The position numbers were made by a program, and so were the translations under genes. A DNA stretch of 46,402 nt from Amycolatopsis vastitatis (GTDB taxonomy: Bacteria > Actinomycetota > Actinomycetes > Mycobacteriales > Pseudonocardiaceae), in the NCBI RefSeq assembly GCF_002234595.1, contig NZ_NMUL01000032.1, forward strand, positions 1 through 46,402, written 5' to 3'. The notes under the pieces are model-generated. The model was given only the letters and a program-made list of their open reading frames with translations, had not been told where the DNA came from and searched no databases. Positions 1-8,562 of the stretch are shown piece after piece. The stretch's first letter is position 1. Each line of letters begins with the position of its first letter.

Positions 1-44
1 AACGCCACATTGGGGCGCTTGAGCCTCGGCGGTTGTCCGGAGGC
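1..44. other. Window edge, short non-coding stretch with possible repeat end
   Basis: This short stretch lies downstream of the glycerate kinase stop. It begins with AACGCCACATTGGGGCGCTT. Sequence of this kind resembles one arm of intergenic palindromes I recall from Amycolatopsis genomes, but the other arm would lie outside the window. No gene is visible. Confidence 0.25.
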
Positions 45-1166
45 CTAGCGGGACCGCCATTCCCGGACGAGTTCCGCGGCCCGGGCACGCAGCAGTTCCG
101 CCGCGTGGGCCCGCGCGTGGTCGAGCGAGGGCGCGTGGTCGATCAACGCGCTGCTGCCCACCACGCCGAGCCGGGCCAGCCCGGCTTCGTCGAGCTGGAT
201 CCGGCCCGCCAACACCATCAGCGGTACCCCCCGCGGCCGCGCCCGGTCGGCGATCCCGGCCGGGGCCTTGCCGTTGAGACTCTGCTCGTCCAGTGAACCT
301 TCGCCGGTGATGACCAGATCGGCACCTTCGAGCGCCGCGTCGACCCCGGTCAGCCCGGCGATGAGGTCGAAGCCCGATTCCACCGTCGCGCCGAGGGCGA
401 TCGCGCCGGCCGCGACCCCGCCGCCGGCTCCGGCGCCGGGCACCTGGCTGACGTCCGGCGCGCCGCCCACCTGCAACGCGTGCGCCCACCGGCCCAAAGC
501 TTCGTCGAGCAACGCCACCTCGGAAGGCCCCGCGCCCTTCTGCGGCCCGAACACCGCCGCCGCGCCGGACGGGCCTAGCAGCGGGTTCGTGACGTCGGTC
601 GCGACGGCGACGCGCACGCCGTCCAGTCGTTCCCGCGCCGGCGTCAGCTCGGTCGAAGCGACTCGCGTGAGTGTGCCGCCGCCGAGCCCGACCGGCGCGC
701 CGAACGCGTCCAGGACGCCCGCGCCGAGCGCGCCCAGCATCCCGGCGCCACCATCGGTGCTGGCGGTGCCGCCGACCGTCAGGACAAGTCGTTTCGCGCC
801 GTGCATCACCGCGTCCATGAGCAGCTCGCCGACACCCCACGTGTGCGCGGCCAGCGCCGTCGCGGGGCTCGGCTCGACGAATTCGATGCCGCACGCGCGC
901 GCCGATTCGATGTACGCGGTGCCGTCGAGCACGGCGTACCGCGCTTTGACCGCTTCCTCGAGCGGGCCGCGGACCGTCAGCCGGACGATCCGCGCGCCCG
1001 CGGCTTCCAGCACGTCCAAGGTGCCTTCGCCGCCGTCGGCGACCGGGCAGGAGACGATTTCGGCCTCCGGCAAGGCGTCTCGCACGCCGAGCGCGATCGC
1101 CTCCGCGGCCTCGACCGCGGTGAGGCTGCCCTTGAACTTGTCGGGCGCGATGACGACACGGGTCAC
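45..1166 (-). CDS. glxK: Glycerate kinase (GlxK/GarK family)
   Basis: This 373-residue protein should phosphorylate D-glycerate with ATP in the cytoplasm and feed lower glycolysis. The N-terminus carries the family signature APDKFKGSLTA, followed by CPVADGGEGT. Later come GVGELLMDA, LTVGGTASTDGGAGM and a VITGEGSLDEQS segment near residue 300. The length fits the family (about 370-380). I chose the GTG at 1166 because it directly precedes the conserved motif and overlaps the stop of the upstream dehydrogenase gene (GTGA), which indicates translational coupling. The paired dehydrogenase suggests a hydroxypyruvate or glyoxylate to glycerate to phosphoglycerate route. Whether it acts at C2 or C3 cannot be read here. 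Confidence 0.93.
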   Translation of the reverse strand: MTRVVIAPDKFKGSLTAVEAAEAIALGVRDALPEAEIVSCPVADGGEGTLDVLEAAGARIVRLTVRGPLEEAVKARYAVLDGTAYIESARACGIEFVEPSPATALAAHTWGVGELLMDAVMHGAKRLVLTVGGTASTDGGAGMLGALGAGVLDAFGAPVGLGGGTLTRVASTELTPARERLDGVRVAVATDVTNPLLGPSGAAAVFGPQKGAGPSEVALLDEALGRWAHALQVGGAPDVSQVPGAGAGGGVAAGAIALGATVESGFDLIAGLTGVDAALEGADLVITGEGSLDEQSLNGKAPAGIADRARPRGVPLMVLAGRIQLDEAGLARLGVVGSSALIDHAPSLDHARAHAAELLRARAAELVREWRSR

Positions 1167-2107
1167 GGCTTCACCTCCGTCAGCGGGGGACGCCCGGCGA
1201 GCACCGCCGCGACGTTGCGGGCGGCCAGCACGGCCATCGCGGTGCGGGTCTCGACCGTCGCGGACCCGAGGTGCGGGCTGAGCACGACGTCGTCGCGGCC
1301 GAGCAGGCGCGGTTCCACCTCGGGTTCCTTTTCGAACACGTCGAGTGCGGCGCCGGCGATCTCCCCGGCTTCGAGCGCGTCGGCCAGCGCGGCTTCGTCG
1401 ACGACCGGGCCGCGGGTCGTGTTCACCAGGTAGGCGCCGGGTTTCATGGCGCGCAACGCGGCGGCGTCGACGAGGTGCCGCGTCTCGGGTGTTAGCGGGC
1501 AGTGCAGCGAAACGACATCGGCCCGCGCCAGCAGCTCCTCGAACGAAACGAATTCGGCGTCGGTGTCCTGTTTCGACCGTCCTGTGTAGACGATCGACAT
1601 GCCGAACGCTTCGGCCCGTTTCGCCATCGCCCGGCCGATCTGCCCGAACCCGACGATGCCGAGCGTCTTGCCCTGCAGCCCGGAACCGAGCAGGAAGCCC
1701 AGGTGGAACGACCACGGCGTGCGGGAGCGCAGCAGCCGTTCCCCTTCGCCGATCCGCCGCGTGACGGCGAGGAGCAGGCCGAAGGCGAGGTCGGCGGTGG
1801 CGTCGGTGAGCACGCCCGGCGTGTTCGTGATGACGATCCCGCGTCCGGCCAGCGCCGTGACGTCGACGTTGTCGTACCCGACCGCGACGTTCGCGACGAC
1901 CTTGAGGCCAGGGCCCGCGGCGTCGGCCAGCGCGCCGTCGAGCCGGTCGTGCAGCATGCCGACCACGGCGTCCGCGCCGGCCACGAACTCGTGCAGCTCG
2001 TCCGTCGTCAACGGACGGTCGGCGGGCGACACCGCCACCTCACCCGCTTCGGCGAGGAGCTTCACCGCGTCGTCGGGAATCCAGCGGGTCACCGCGATCT
2101 TGGGCAC
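1163..2107 (-). CDS. D-2-hydroxyacid dehydrogenase (glyoxylate/hydroxypyruvate reductase type)
   Basis: The 314-residue protein is an NAD(P)-dependent D-isomer 2-hydroxyacid dehydrogenase. It has the substrate-binding NVAVGYDNVD segment near residue 73, a Rossmann GFGQIG loop at 153-158, and the catalytic set Arg232 (TTRG), Glu261 (FEKEP) and His279 (SPHLGSA) with family spacing. The neighbouring glycerate kinase makes hydroxypyruvate or glyoxylate reduction the best guess, which is inference. Translation probably begins at GTG 2107: a TAGGCT -10 box lies six bases upstream and no Shine-Dalgarno sequence is visible, so the mRNA looks leaderless. The gene overlaps the kinase gene by four bases. 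Confidence 0.9.
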   Translation of the reverse strand: MPKIAVTRWIPDDAVKLLAEAGEVAVSPADRPLTTDELHEFVAGADAVVGMLHDRLDGALADAAGPGLKVVANVAVGYDNVDVTALAGRGIVITNTPGVLTDATADLAFGLLLAVTRRIGEGERLLRSRTPWSFHLGFLLGSGLQGKTLGIVGFGQIGRAMAKRAEAFGMSIVYTGRSKQDTDAEFVSFEELLARADVVSLHCPLTPETRHLVDAAALRAMKPGAYLVNTTRGPVVDEAALADALEAGEIAGAALDVFEKEPEVEPRLLGRDDVVLSPHLGSATVETRTAMAVLAARNVAAVLAGRPPLTEVKP

Positions 2108-2119
2108 CCCGACAGCCTA
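2108..2119 (-). promoter_or_regulatory. -10 element for a leaderless dehydrogenase-kinase mRNA
   Basis: Read on the minus strand, TAGGCT at 2119-2114 matches TANNNT and is followed by six bases and then the GTG start. Transcription would begin at the start codon itself. No convincing -35 hexamer was found. The element lies just beyond the alpha-galactosidase stop, so the two-gene unit can be transcribed separately from that gene. Confidence 0.5.
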
Positions 2120-2134
2120 GGCGACGGGAGACCT

Positions 2135-4222
2135 TCACCCCACCCTCGTCAGCCGCACCACCGTGCTCGCGTACCCGCTGCCCGGGAAGTCCACGGCGAG
2201 GCCGTGGCTCATCAGCACCGCGCCGTCGTGCACGACGCCGTCCTGGTCGCGGTACCGCCCGGCCGGTGCCAGGCCCCGCAGGCGCGGCGGCGTGAACGGG
2301 CGCGCGAACTCCGTGGGCCGCCGCCAGAAGAAGACGACGGCTTCGCCGTCCAGCACGTACTGCACCGCGGTCAGCGCCGAGACCGCGGGATCCGCCAGCC
2401 GGTACAGCGCGCCGTGCTGCACCACGGGCCGGATCTCCTTGTACAGCGCCACGAGCGCCGCCGCCTCCGCGAGTTCCCCGGCGCTCCAGCGCGGCAGGTC
2501 GCCGCCCAGGCCGAGCACCCCGGCCATCGCCACGTGGAAGCGGAAGCTCAGCGGCGCCTCCCGATGCGTGGCCGGGTTCGGGCTGTCGGTCACCCACGCC
2601 GACATCGTGCCCGCCGGGTAGATCTGGCCGTAGCCGTGCTGGATGGAGATCCGGTCGGCGGCGTCGGTGTTGTCGGACGCCCAGATTTCGTCGGTGCGCG
2701 CGAGGATGCCGAGGTCGGTGCGCCCGCCACCGCCCGCGCAGCCCTGGATGCGCAGGTTCGGGTGGTCGGCGCGGAGCCGGTCCAGGATCCGGTACACCGC
2801 GCGCACGTGGCCGACCCACACCCGGCCCGCGTCCTCGCCCGGCCAGCCCGCTTCGGTGAACGCCCGGTTCATGTCCCACTTGAGGTAGTCGACGCCGTGG
2901 TCGCCGACCAGCCGGTCGAGCCACTTGTGCGCCCAGTCCGCGACGTCGGGCCGCGCGAAGTTCAGCACGAGCTGGTTGCGCAGCGTCGTCCGCTCGCGGT
3001 TCGCCATGTGCAGCACCCAGTCGGGGTGCGCGCGGTAGAGGTCGCTGTCCGGGTTGACCATCTCGGGTTCGACCCACAGCCCGAACTGCATGCCGTGCGC
3101 GTGGACGGCGTCGGCCAGCGGCCGCAGCCCGGCCGGGAAGCGCTGTTCGTTGGGGGTCCAGTCGCCGAGCCCGGCGGCGTCGCCGGTGCGGGCGCCGAAC
3201 CAGCCGTCGTCCATGACGAACAGCTCGGCGCCCAGTTCCGCCGCCGCGGCGGCCAGTTGCGTCTCGGTCCGCTCGTCGACGTCCCAGCCGGTCGCTTCCC
3301 AGGAGTTGTAGACGATCGGCCGCAGTTCCCCGGGATGCGGCTGGACGAACTCCCGGACGTAGGCGTGCCAGCGCCGGCTGGTGCCACCGAAGCCGTCGGC
3401 CGCGTAGAGGCCGGCGAACACCGGCGTCTCCCACGTTTCCCCGGGCCGCAGCCGCCAGCCGACGTGCTCGTGCCCGAACCCGCCGGTCCACGTGACGCGG
3501 CCGGTGTGGGTGCGCTCGACGGTGATCCGCCAGCTGCCGCTCCACGCCAGCGCGGTGGACCACACCTCGCCCGCGGTCTCCGTCGCGTCGCCCGCGTCGA
3601 GCATCACCCAGGGGTTGACCTGGTGGCTGGACGTGCCGCGACGGCTGGTGAGCGTGGTCTCGCCGACCGGGAGCGGTTCGCGCAGCACGCCGTACTCGGC
3701 ACTCCACGCGCCGGACGTCCGGCTCAGCCGCGCGCCGTCGCGCCGGGGGAGCGTCCAGGCCGCCGAATCCGTGCGGAGCAGGGAAATCGGCACTTCGCCG
3801 GTGTTGTGCAGGGTCGTCCAGCGTTCGACGACGTCCCCGCGGACGCGGTAGTGCAGCGAGAGTTCGAGGGGGTAGTGGCGGTCGGTGAGCCGGACGACGA
3901 GCGCGTCGTCTTCGAGCGCGAAGCCGTCGTAGTGCCACTCCAGCGCCGACGTCCCGTCCTCGTAGCGCACGGCCAGCGCCGCGACGCCGAAGAACGCGCC
4001 GCCCTCGGCCGGCAGCTCCTGCCGGTCGTCGCCGGGTTCGTCGAAGCTGCTGTCGGCCGGGTTGCGGCGCGCGGCGACCTGCGTGGCCTGGGAGAGCGTC
4101 AGCGGCGGGCCCCAGTGCACGTGCCGCGGCCGGTCGGCGGAGTCCAGCCGGAAGGCGTACGAGCTCTCAGGGGTGCGCAGCAGCCAGAGCCGGTGTGCGG
4201 GGTCGTGATCCACGAGCGACAT
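2135..4222 (-). CDS. Alpha-galactosidase, glycoside hydrolase family 36
   Basis: This 695-residue enzyme should release terminal alpha-linked galactose from melibiose or raffinose-type sugars. The N-terminal beta-supersandwich (about 1-290) precedes a TIM barrel with LFVMDDGWFG near 335, FGLWVEPEMVNPDSDLY near 380, the nucleophile Asp450 in DYLKWDMNR, and the acid/base Asp (about 517) in ASDNTDA. CAGGGGRTD near 495 is also typical of GH36. No signal peptide is seen, so it is cytoplasmic and would act on sugar imported by the divergent ABC system. Length fits bacterial GH36 (about 700-730). It shares its upstream region with the ROK regulator gene, which probably controls it. Confidence 0.92.
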   Translation of the reverse strand: MSLVDHDPAHRLWLLRTPESSYAFRLDSADRPRHVHWGPPLTLSQATQVAARRNPADSSFDEPGDDRQELPAEGGAFFGVAALAVRYEDGTSALEWHYDGFALEDDALVVRLTDRHYPLELSLHYRVRGDVVERWTTLHNTGEVPISLLRTDSAAWTLPRRDGARLSRTSGAWSAEYGVLREPLPVGETTLTSRRGTSSHQVNPWVMLDAGDATETAGEVWSTALAWSGSWRITVERTHTGRVTWTGGFGHEHVGWRLRPGETWETPVFAGLYAADGFGGTSRRWHAYVREFVQPHPGELRPIVYNSWEATGWDVDERTETQLAAAAAELGAELFVMDDGWFGARTGDAAGLGDWTPNEQRFPAGLRPLADAVHAHGMQFGLWVEPEMVNPDSDLYRAHPDWVLHMANRERTTLRNQLVLNFARPDVADWAHKWLDRLVGDHGVDYLKWDMNRAFTEAGWPGEDAGRVWVGHVRAVYRILDRLRADHPNLRIQGCAGGGGRTDLGILARTDEIWASDNTDAADRISIQHGYGQIYPAGTMSAWVTDSPNPATHREAPLSFRFHVAMAGVLGLGGDLPRWSAGELAEAAALVALYKEIRPVVQHGALYRLADPAVSALTAVQYVLDGEAVVFFWRRPTEFARPFTPPRLRGLAPAGRYRDQDGVVHDGAVLMSHGLAVDFPGSGYASTVVRLTRVG

Positions 4223-4250
4223 GCCCGTGAGCGTAGAGACCGGCGGCCGA

Positions 4251-4298
4251 AAAATAAATTCTTGACGAAGTTAATTAATAGCTCCTAACCTTCCGGCC
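4251..4298. promoter_or_regulatory. Divergent promoter/operator of alpha-galactosidase and ROK genes
   Basis: An AT-rich island in otherwise about 70% GC DNA. On the plus strand TTGACG (4262-4267) and TAACCT (4286-4291) are separated by 18 bases and followed seven bases later by the ATG at 4299, with no ribosome-binding site, suggesting a leaderless ROK mRNA. Between them lies the palindrome TTAATTAA (4271-4278), and GTTA...TAAC arms at 4270-4289. Autoregulation and repression of the galactosidase from this site are inferred. Confidence 0.5.
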
Positions 4299-5474
4299 AT
4301 GCCTCGCAGTGCACCGGCAAGGGCGCCGATCACCAGTCCCGCGGCAGCGACCGTGTTCACCACGGTCCTCACCGAAGGGCCGGTCTCCCGGGTCGACGTC
4401 GCCCGCCGCACCGGGCTCTCCTCGGCCGCGGTCACCAAGGCCGCCAGGCCGTTCATCGAAGCCGGCTACCTCGAAGAACTCGCTTCCGGCGGCCGGACCG
4501 CGCCCGGCGCCGGCCGCCCCGCGAACCCCCTGGCCATCCGGCCGGACCGGGAGTACTTCGTCGGCGTCAAGATCACCGGGGACGACCTGATCGGCGTCGT
4601 CACCGACCTGCGTGCCGACGTCCGGGTCAGCGCCCACCACGCGCTGGCCGGCCATGACGTCGATCACGTCGTGCGGGCGCTGGCCGACCTCGTCGGCGAG
4701 CTGCTCGCCGGCGCCGGCAACCTCCGCGAGCGCGCCTACTGCCTCGGTGTCGCGGTGTCAGGAGACGTCGACCGCGCGTCCGGCGTCGTCCGGTACTCGC
4801 CGTTCCTCGGCTGGCGGGACGTCCCCCTGGCTGCACTCCTGGAAGACGCCACCGGGCTCACGGTGACTTTGGAAAACGACGTCAAGGCCCTCGCCGTCGC
4901 CGAGCAGTGGTTCGGCGAAGGGGTCGGCGCGTCGTCGTTCGCACTGGTCACGGTGGGCACGGGCATCGGCAGCGCGCTCGTGGTCAACGGCGGTCTGGTC
5001 CGCGGCGCCCACGGCGTCGCGGGCGAAATCGGGCACGTCCCGGTCGCCGACGGCGGCCCGTCCTGCCACTGCGGTGGGCGGGGCTGTGTCGAGGCGATCG
5101 CGTCCACCGAAGCGATCCTGACGCGCGCCCGGCAGGTCACCGGCGAACCCGCGCTGTCGATGGACGACGCCGTGACGCGCGCCCGTGGCGGCGACCAACC
5201 ACTGCGGGAGGTCTTCGCCGCCGCGGGCCACGCGATCGGCCTCGGGCTGGCCGCGCTGGTCAACCTGTTCGGCCCGGAACGGGTGGTGGTCTCGGGTGAG
5301 GGCGTCGCCACCTACGACCTGTTCGAGGAGCAGATCCGCCGGACCTTCGCGGTCCAGGTGTTCGGCAGCGCCGCCCGCTGCCGCCTGGTCATCCGGCCGC
5401 TCCCGTTCGAGGAGTGGGCCCGTGGTGCCGCCGCCGTCGCCGTCCAGAGCCTGTTCGTGTCCGACAGCGATTAA
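4299..5474 (+). CDS. ROK-family transcriptional regulator
   Basis: A 391-residue ROK protein with an N-terminal winged helix-turn-helix (about 18-65, SRVDVARRTGLSSAAVTKA) and a C-terminal sugar-kinase-like fold. The phosphoryl-acceptor-type Asp194 lies in LENDVKALA. The zinc motif is His246 followed by Cys256, Cys258 and Cys263 (CHCGGRGCVE). These mark it as a NagC/XylR-type regulator rather than a plain glucokinase, although ATP and sugar binding residues are kept. It is divergent from the alpha-galactosidase and directly upstream of the sugar ABC transporter, so it probably represses both until an alpha-galactoside or a derivative binds. The inducer is inferred. Confidence 0.9.
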   Translation: MPRSAPARAPITSPAAATVFTTVLTEGPVSRVDVARRTGLSSAAVTKAARPFIEAGYLEELASGGRTAPGAGRPANPLAIRPDREYFVGVKITGDDLIGVVTDLRADVRVSAHHALAGHDVDHVVRALADLVGELLAGAGNLRERAYCLGVAVSGDVDRASGVVRYSPFLGWRDVPLAALLEDATGLTVTLENDVKALAVAEQWFGEGVGASSFALVTVGTGIGSALVVNGGLVRGAHGVAGEIGHVPVADGGPSCHCGGRGCVEAIASTEAILTRARQVTGEPALSMDDAVTRARGGDQPLREVFAAAGHAIGLGLAALVNLFGPERVVVSGEGVATYDLFEEQIRRTFAVQVFGSAARCRLVIRPLPFEEWARGAAAVAVQSLFVSDSD

Positions 5475-5485
5475 GGAGAAGTCCC

Positions 5486-6757
5486 GTGAACCCCATGAAT
5501 CGTCGAAGCTTCCTGGTCGGTTCCGTCCTCTTCGCCGGGGGAGCGGCCCTCGCGGGCTGCACCTCGGACCCGTTGAACAAGAACGCCTCTTCGGGGGCGA
5601 AGGTCACGCTGCAGCAGTGGTACCACGCGTACGGCGAATCCGGGACGCAGCAAGCCGTCCAGCGGTACGCGCAGGAGTTCACCAAGGCCAACCCGGACAT
5701 CGCGATCAACGTCAGCTGGATCGCCGGCGACTACGAGACCAAGCTCAACTCGGCGATGCTCACCGCGCAGGCGCCGGACCTGTTCGAGATCGGCGACTTC
5801 CGCTACCAGAACGTCAAGAACGGCCTGCTCGCGCCGCTCGACGACGTCGTCGGCCCGGTCAAGGGCGACTTCAGCCAGGCCGCGCTGGACACCGCGACCG
5901 TCGACGGCAAGGTCTACGGCGTCAAGATGATCGACGACGTCATGATGCTGTACTACCGCAAGAGCGCGCTGCAGGCCGCGGGCGTCCAGCCGCCGCGGAC
6001 GTTCGCCGAGCTGCTCGAAGCCACGCGAAAACTGAACAACGGCAAGCAGAAGGGCCTGTACGTCGGCACCGACGGCGTCGGCGAAGCGGCGACGCTCCTG
6101 CTCTGGTCGTCCGGCGGCGACTTCTTCGACAGCAGCGGCAAGAAGGTCGCCTTCGCTGCGCCCGAGGCGATCGCCGCGATCGGCGGGCTCAAGCAGCTGC
6201 ACGACACCGGCGGCCTGCTCCAGGGCTATCCGACCGACTGGTCCGACCCCGGCGCCTTCGCCAACGGCGCGACGGCGATGCAGTGGGGTGGGCTGTGGTC
6301 GCTGCCGGACATCAAGAAGGCACTCGGCGACGACTTCGGCGTGGTCCCGTGGCCGAAGTTCGGTGACGCGGGCAAGCAGGTCGCCCGCGTCGGCGGCTGG
6401 TACCAGCTGGCCAACGCGAACAGCGCCCACTTGGACGCCGCGAAGAAGTTCGTCGACTGGCTGTGGATCAAGAACGGCGACCTGCAGAAGGACTGGTGCG
6501 TCAAGTACGGCTTCCACATCCCGGCGCGCAAGGAGATCGCGGCGCGGACGACCGAGTTCTCCGGCGGCCCCGCGAAGGACGCCGTGACGATCTCGCAGCA
6601 GAACGGCAAGTCCTATTCGGGGCTGTGGAACAAGGCATCAGCGACGCTGTTCCTGCAGGCCGCGACGAAGATCGCGAACGGGCAGGCCGACCCGGCCGCC
6701 GAACTCGCCGACGCGGCGAAGAAGGCGCAGGCCGAAGTCGACAAGCAGCTGTCCTGA
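5486..6757 (+). CDS. Sugar ABC transporter substrate-binding lipoprotein (CUT1 family)
   Basis: This 423-residue extracellular solute-binding protein captures an oligosaccharide for import. It begins with a twin-arginine-like signal (NRRSFLVG), then a hydrophobic stretch and the lipobox LAGC, so it is probably a membrane-anchored lipoprotein, possibly Tat-exported. The mature domain shows family 1 features: LQQWYHAYGES, a WIAGDYETKLNSAM segment, and AMQWGGLWSLPD later. Start GTG 5486 follows AAGGAG at 5473-5478 by seven bases; an in-frame ATG at 5495 is less well spaced. Its stop overlaps the permease start (TGATG). Neighbours suggest alpha-galactoside uptake, which is inference. Confidence 0.9.
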   Translation: MNPMNRRSFLVGSVLFAGGAALAGCTSDPLNKNASSGAKVTLQQWYHAYGESGTQQAVQRYAQEFTKANPDIAINVSWIAGDYETKLNSAMLTAQAPDLFEIGDFRYQNVKNGLLAPLDDVVGPVKGDFSQAALDTATVDGKVYGVKMIDDVMMLYYRKSALQAAGVQPPRTFAELLEATRKLNNGKQKGLYVGTDGVGEAATLLLWSSGGDFFDSSGKKVAFAAPEAIAAIGGLKQLHDTGGLLQGYPTDWSDPGAFANGATAMQWGGLWSLPDIKKALGDDFGVVPWPKFGDAGKQVARVGGWYQLANANSAHLDAAKKFVDWLWIKNGDLQKDWCVKYGFHIPARKEIAARTTEFSGGPAKDAVTISQQNGKSYSGLWNKASATLFLQAATKIANGQADPAAELADAAKKAQAEVDKQLS

Positions 6758-7710
6758 TGACGGCCGTGCTGGAGACCCCGACCGTGTCGGTGGCGGCGAA
6801 GAAGCGTCGACGGCGTCGCGATTGGCGCGCGATCGGGGCGTTCGCGGTGCTGACCGGGCCCGTGGTCGTCGGGCTGGGCCTGTTCAAGTACGTCGCCATC
6901 GGCTGGAGCTTCCTGCTCAGCTTCAACGACGCCCGCGGCACCCTCTCGCTCGGGCACTGGATCGGCTTCGACAACTACGCGTTCCTGCTCGGCGACGACG
7001 CCTTCCGGACCTCGCTGACGACGATCGCGGTGTTCACGGTGTTCATCGTGCCGATCACGTTCGTCGCGTCGCTCGGTCTCGCGGTCCTGGTCGGCAGCAT
7101 CCGCCGCGGCAAGGCGTTCTTCCGGACGGTGTTCCTCATCCCGGCCGCGGTGTCGTACGTCGTCGCGGCGCTGGTGTGGAAGATGGCGCTGTTCAACGGC
7201 CTGCCGTCGGGTGTCGCGAACGTCGTCGGCGGGCTGTTCGGCGCCGACCCGGTGCCGTGGCTGTCGACGACGAGCCCGCCGGTGTACTGGGTCGCGGTGG
7301 TGACGCTGCGGCTGTGGCTGCAGGTCGGGCTGTACATGATCCTCTTCCTGGCCGGGTTGCAGGCGATCTCGCCGTCGCTGTACGAGGCGGGCGAACTCGA
7401 CGGCACGAGCAAGTGGCAGGCCTTCCGCCACATCACGTTGCCGCAGCTGCGGAACACCTCCGTGGCCGTGCTGCTGCTGATCCTGATCGCCGCGTTCCAG
7501 GCCTTCGACGAGTTCTACAACCTGTTCGGCACCGGGCTTTCGGGCACGGCGACCGCGCCGGTGAAGCCGCCGCTGGTCTACCTCTACGACTCCGCGCTCG
7601 GCGACCAGAACTACGGCGTCGGCTCGGCGGGCGCGTTCCTGCTGACCGTGATCATCGTCGTGATCACCCTGCTGCAGGGCCGGTTCGTGGGCTTCGGGAA
7701 GAAGGACTGA
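6757..7710 (+). CDS. Sugar ABC transporter permease (MalF type)
   Basis: A 317-residue inner-membrane permease of the binding-protein-dependent family, with an Arg/Lys-rich cytoplasmic N-terminus and about six membrane helices. The EAA loop that contacts the ATPase is visible as EAGELDGTSKWQAFRHITLP near residues 210-230. The start overlaps the stop of the binding protein gene and its own stop overlaps the next permease start. It should form the heterodimeric channel with the following protein. No ATPase is encoded nearby, so a shared MsiK-type ATPase encoded elsewhere probably energises it, as known for many actinomycete CUT1 systems. Confidence 0.9.
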   Translation: MTAVLETPTVSVAAKKRRRRRDWRAIGAFAVLTGPVVVGLGLFKYVAIGWSFLLSFNDARGTLSLGHWIGFDNYAFLLGDDAFRTSLTTIAVFTVFIVPITFVASLGLAVLVGSIRRGKAFFRTVFLIPAAVSYVVAALVWKMALFNGLPSGVANVVGGLFGADPVPWLSTTSPPVYWVAVVTLRLWLQVGLYMILFLAGLQAISPSLYEAGELDGTSKWQAFRHITLPQLRNTSVAVLLLILIAAFQAFDEFYNLFGTGLSGTATAPVKPPLVYLYDSALGDQNYGVGSAGAFLLTVIIVVITLLQGRFVGFGKKD

Positions 7711-8543
7711 TGGCCGTCGTCCCCCTGCCGCGGCGGGCTCCGAAGTACGTCCTGGCGTCGGTGCTGTCGGTGATCTTCCTGCTGCCCTTCTACATCATGG
7801 TGCGCAACGCGCTGATGACCCGGCAGCAGGTCGGCTCGCCGGACTGGTCGTGGCTGCCGGACCCGGTGTCGTGGGTCGGCTTCGGCGACCTGTTCGCCGA
7901 CGCGTCGGTGCCGATGGCGCACTCGTTGTGGAACTCGTTCCTGGTCGCGGTCGGCACCGCGCCGGTCGGCACGCTCTTCGGGTCGATGGCCGGGTACGCG
8001 CTGGCCCGGATCGCCGTCCCGGGCCGCCGCGCGGTGTTCACCTATGTGCTGGTCACGCTGATGATCCCGCAGTCGGTGACGTTCGTGCCGACGTTCGTCG
8101 TCGTCGGCTCGTTGGGCGGCGTCGACACGGAATGGGGCATCATCGCGCCCAACCTGTTCAGCGCGTTCACCGTGATCCTCTTCCGCAACTTCTACCTGCG
8201 GTTCCCGGCCGAGATCGAGGAGGCGGGGCGGCTCGACGGGCTCGGCTACCTCGGCGTCTACCGGCGCCTGGTCCTGCCGAACTCCGGGAGCATGCTGGCC
8301 TCCCTCGGTGCCCTGATGTTCATCGAAAGCTGGAACGCGTTCCTGTGGCCGCTGGTGATCGGGCAGGACCCGTCGTCGTGGACCGCGCAGGTCGCGCTCT
8401 CGACGTTCCTCACCGCGCAGTCGGTCAACCTGCCGGCGCTGTTCGCGGGCGCCCTGGTCACCATCGCGCCGCTGGTCGCGATGTTCCTGGTCGCCCAGCG
8501 GTTCGTCGTCCGCGGGATCGCGGCGAGCGGGCTCGAGGAGTAA
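7710..8543 (+). CDS. Sugar ABC transporter permease (MalG type)
   Basis: This 277-residue protein is the second channel subunit. It has about six membrane helices, the typical N-terminal FLLPFYIMVRNAL segment, and an EAA loop reading EEAGRLDGLGYLGVYRRLVLP near residues 170-190. ATG 7710 overlaps the stop of the first permease (TGATG), so the three transport genes are translationally coupled. It closes the sugar operon; the next gene has its own probable leaderless promoter. Substrate is inferred from the divergent alpha-galactosidase. Confidence 0.9.
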   Translation: MAVVPLPRRAPKYVLASVLSVIFLLPFYIMVRNALMTRQQVGSPDWSWLPDPVSWVGFGDLFADASVPMAHSLWNSFLVAVGTAPVGTLFGSMAGYALARIAVPGRRAVFTYVLVTLMIPQSVTFVPTFVVVGSLGGVDTEWGIIAPNLFSAFTVILFRNFYLRFPAEIEEAGRLDGLGYLGVYRRLVLPNSGSMLASLGALMFIESWNAFLWPLVIGQDPSSWTAQVALSTFLTAQSVNLPALFAGALVTIAPLVAMFLVAQRFVVRGIAASGLEE

Positions 8544-8550
8544 GGGGTCG

Positions 8551-8556
8551 TAGAGT
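8551..8556 (+). promoter_or_regulatory. -10 element for leaderless SRPBCC mRNA
   Basis: TAGAGT matches TANNNT and ends six bases before ATG 8563. There is no usable Shine-Dalgarno sequence at that ATG. This would let the SRPBCC gene be expressed independently of the transporter operon. No clear -35 box is seen inside the permease 3' end. Confidence 0.45.
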
Positions 8557-8562
8557 CGCCGC

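Noticed and set aside
1502..4288. Very long open frame on the plus strand (928 codons) across the dehydrogenase and alpha-galactosidase region.
   Set aside because: It is antisense to two clear enzymes, its translation is low-complexity Arg/Pro/Val/Gly, and it arises from GC-rich third positions.
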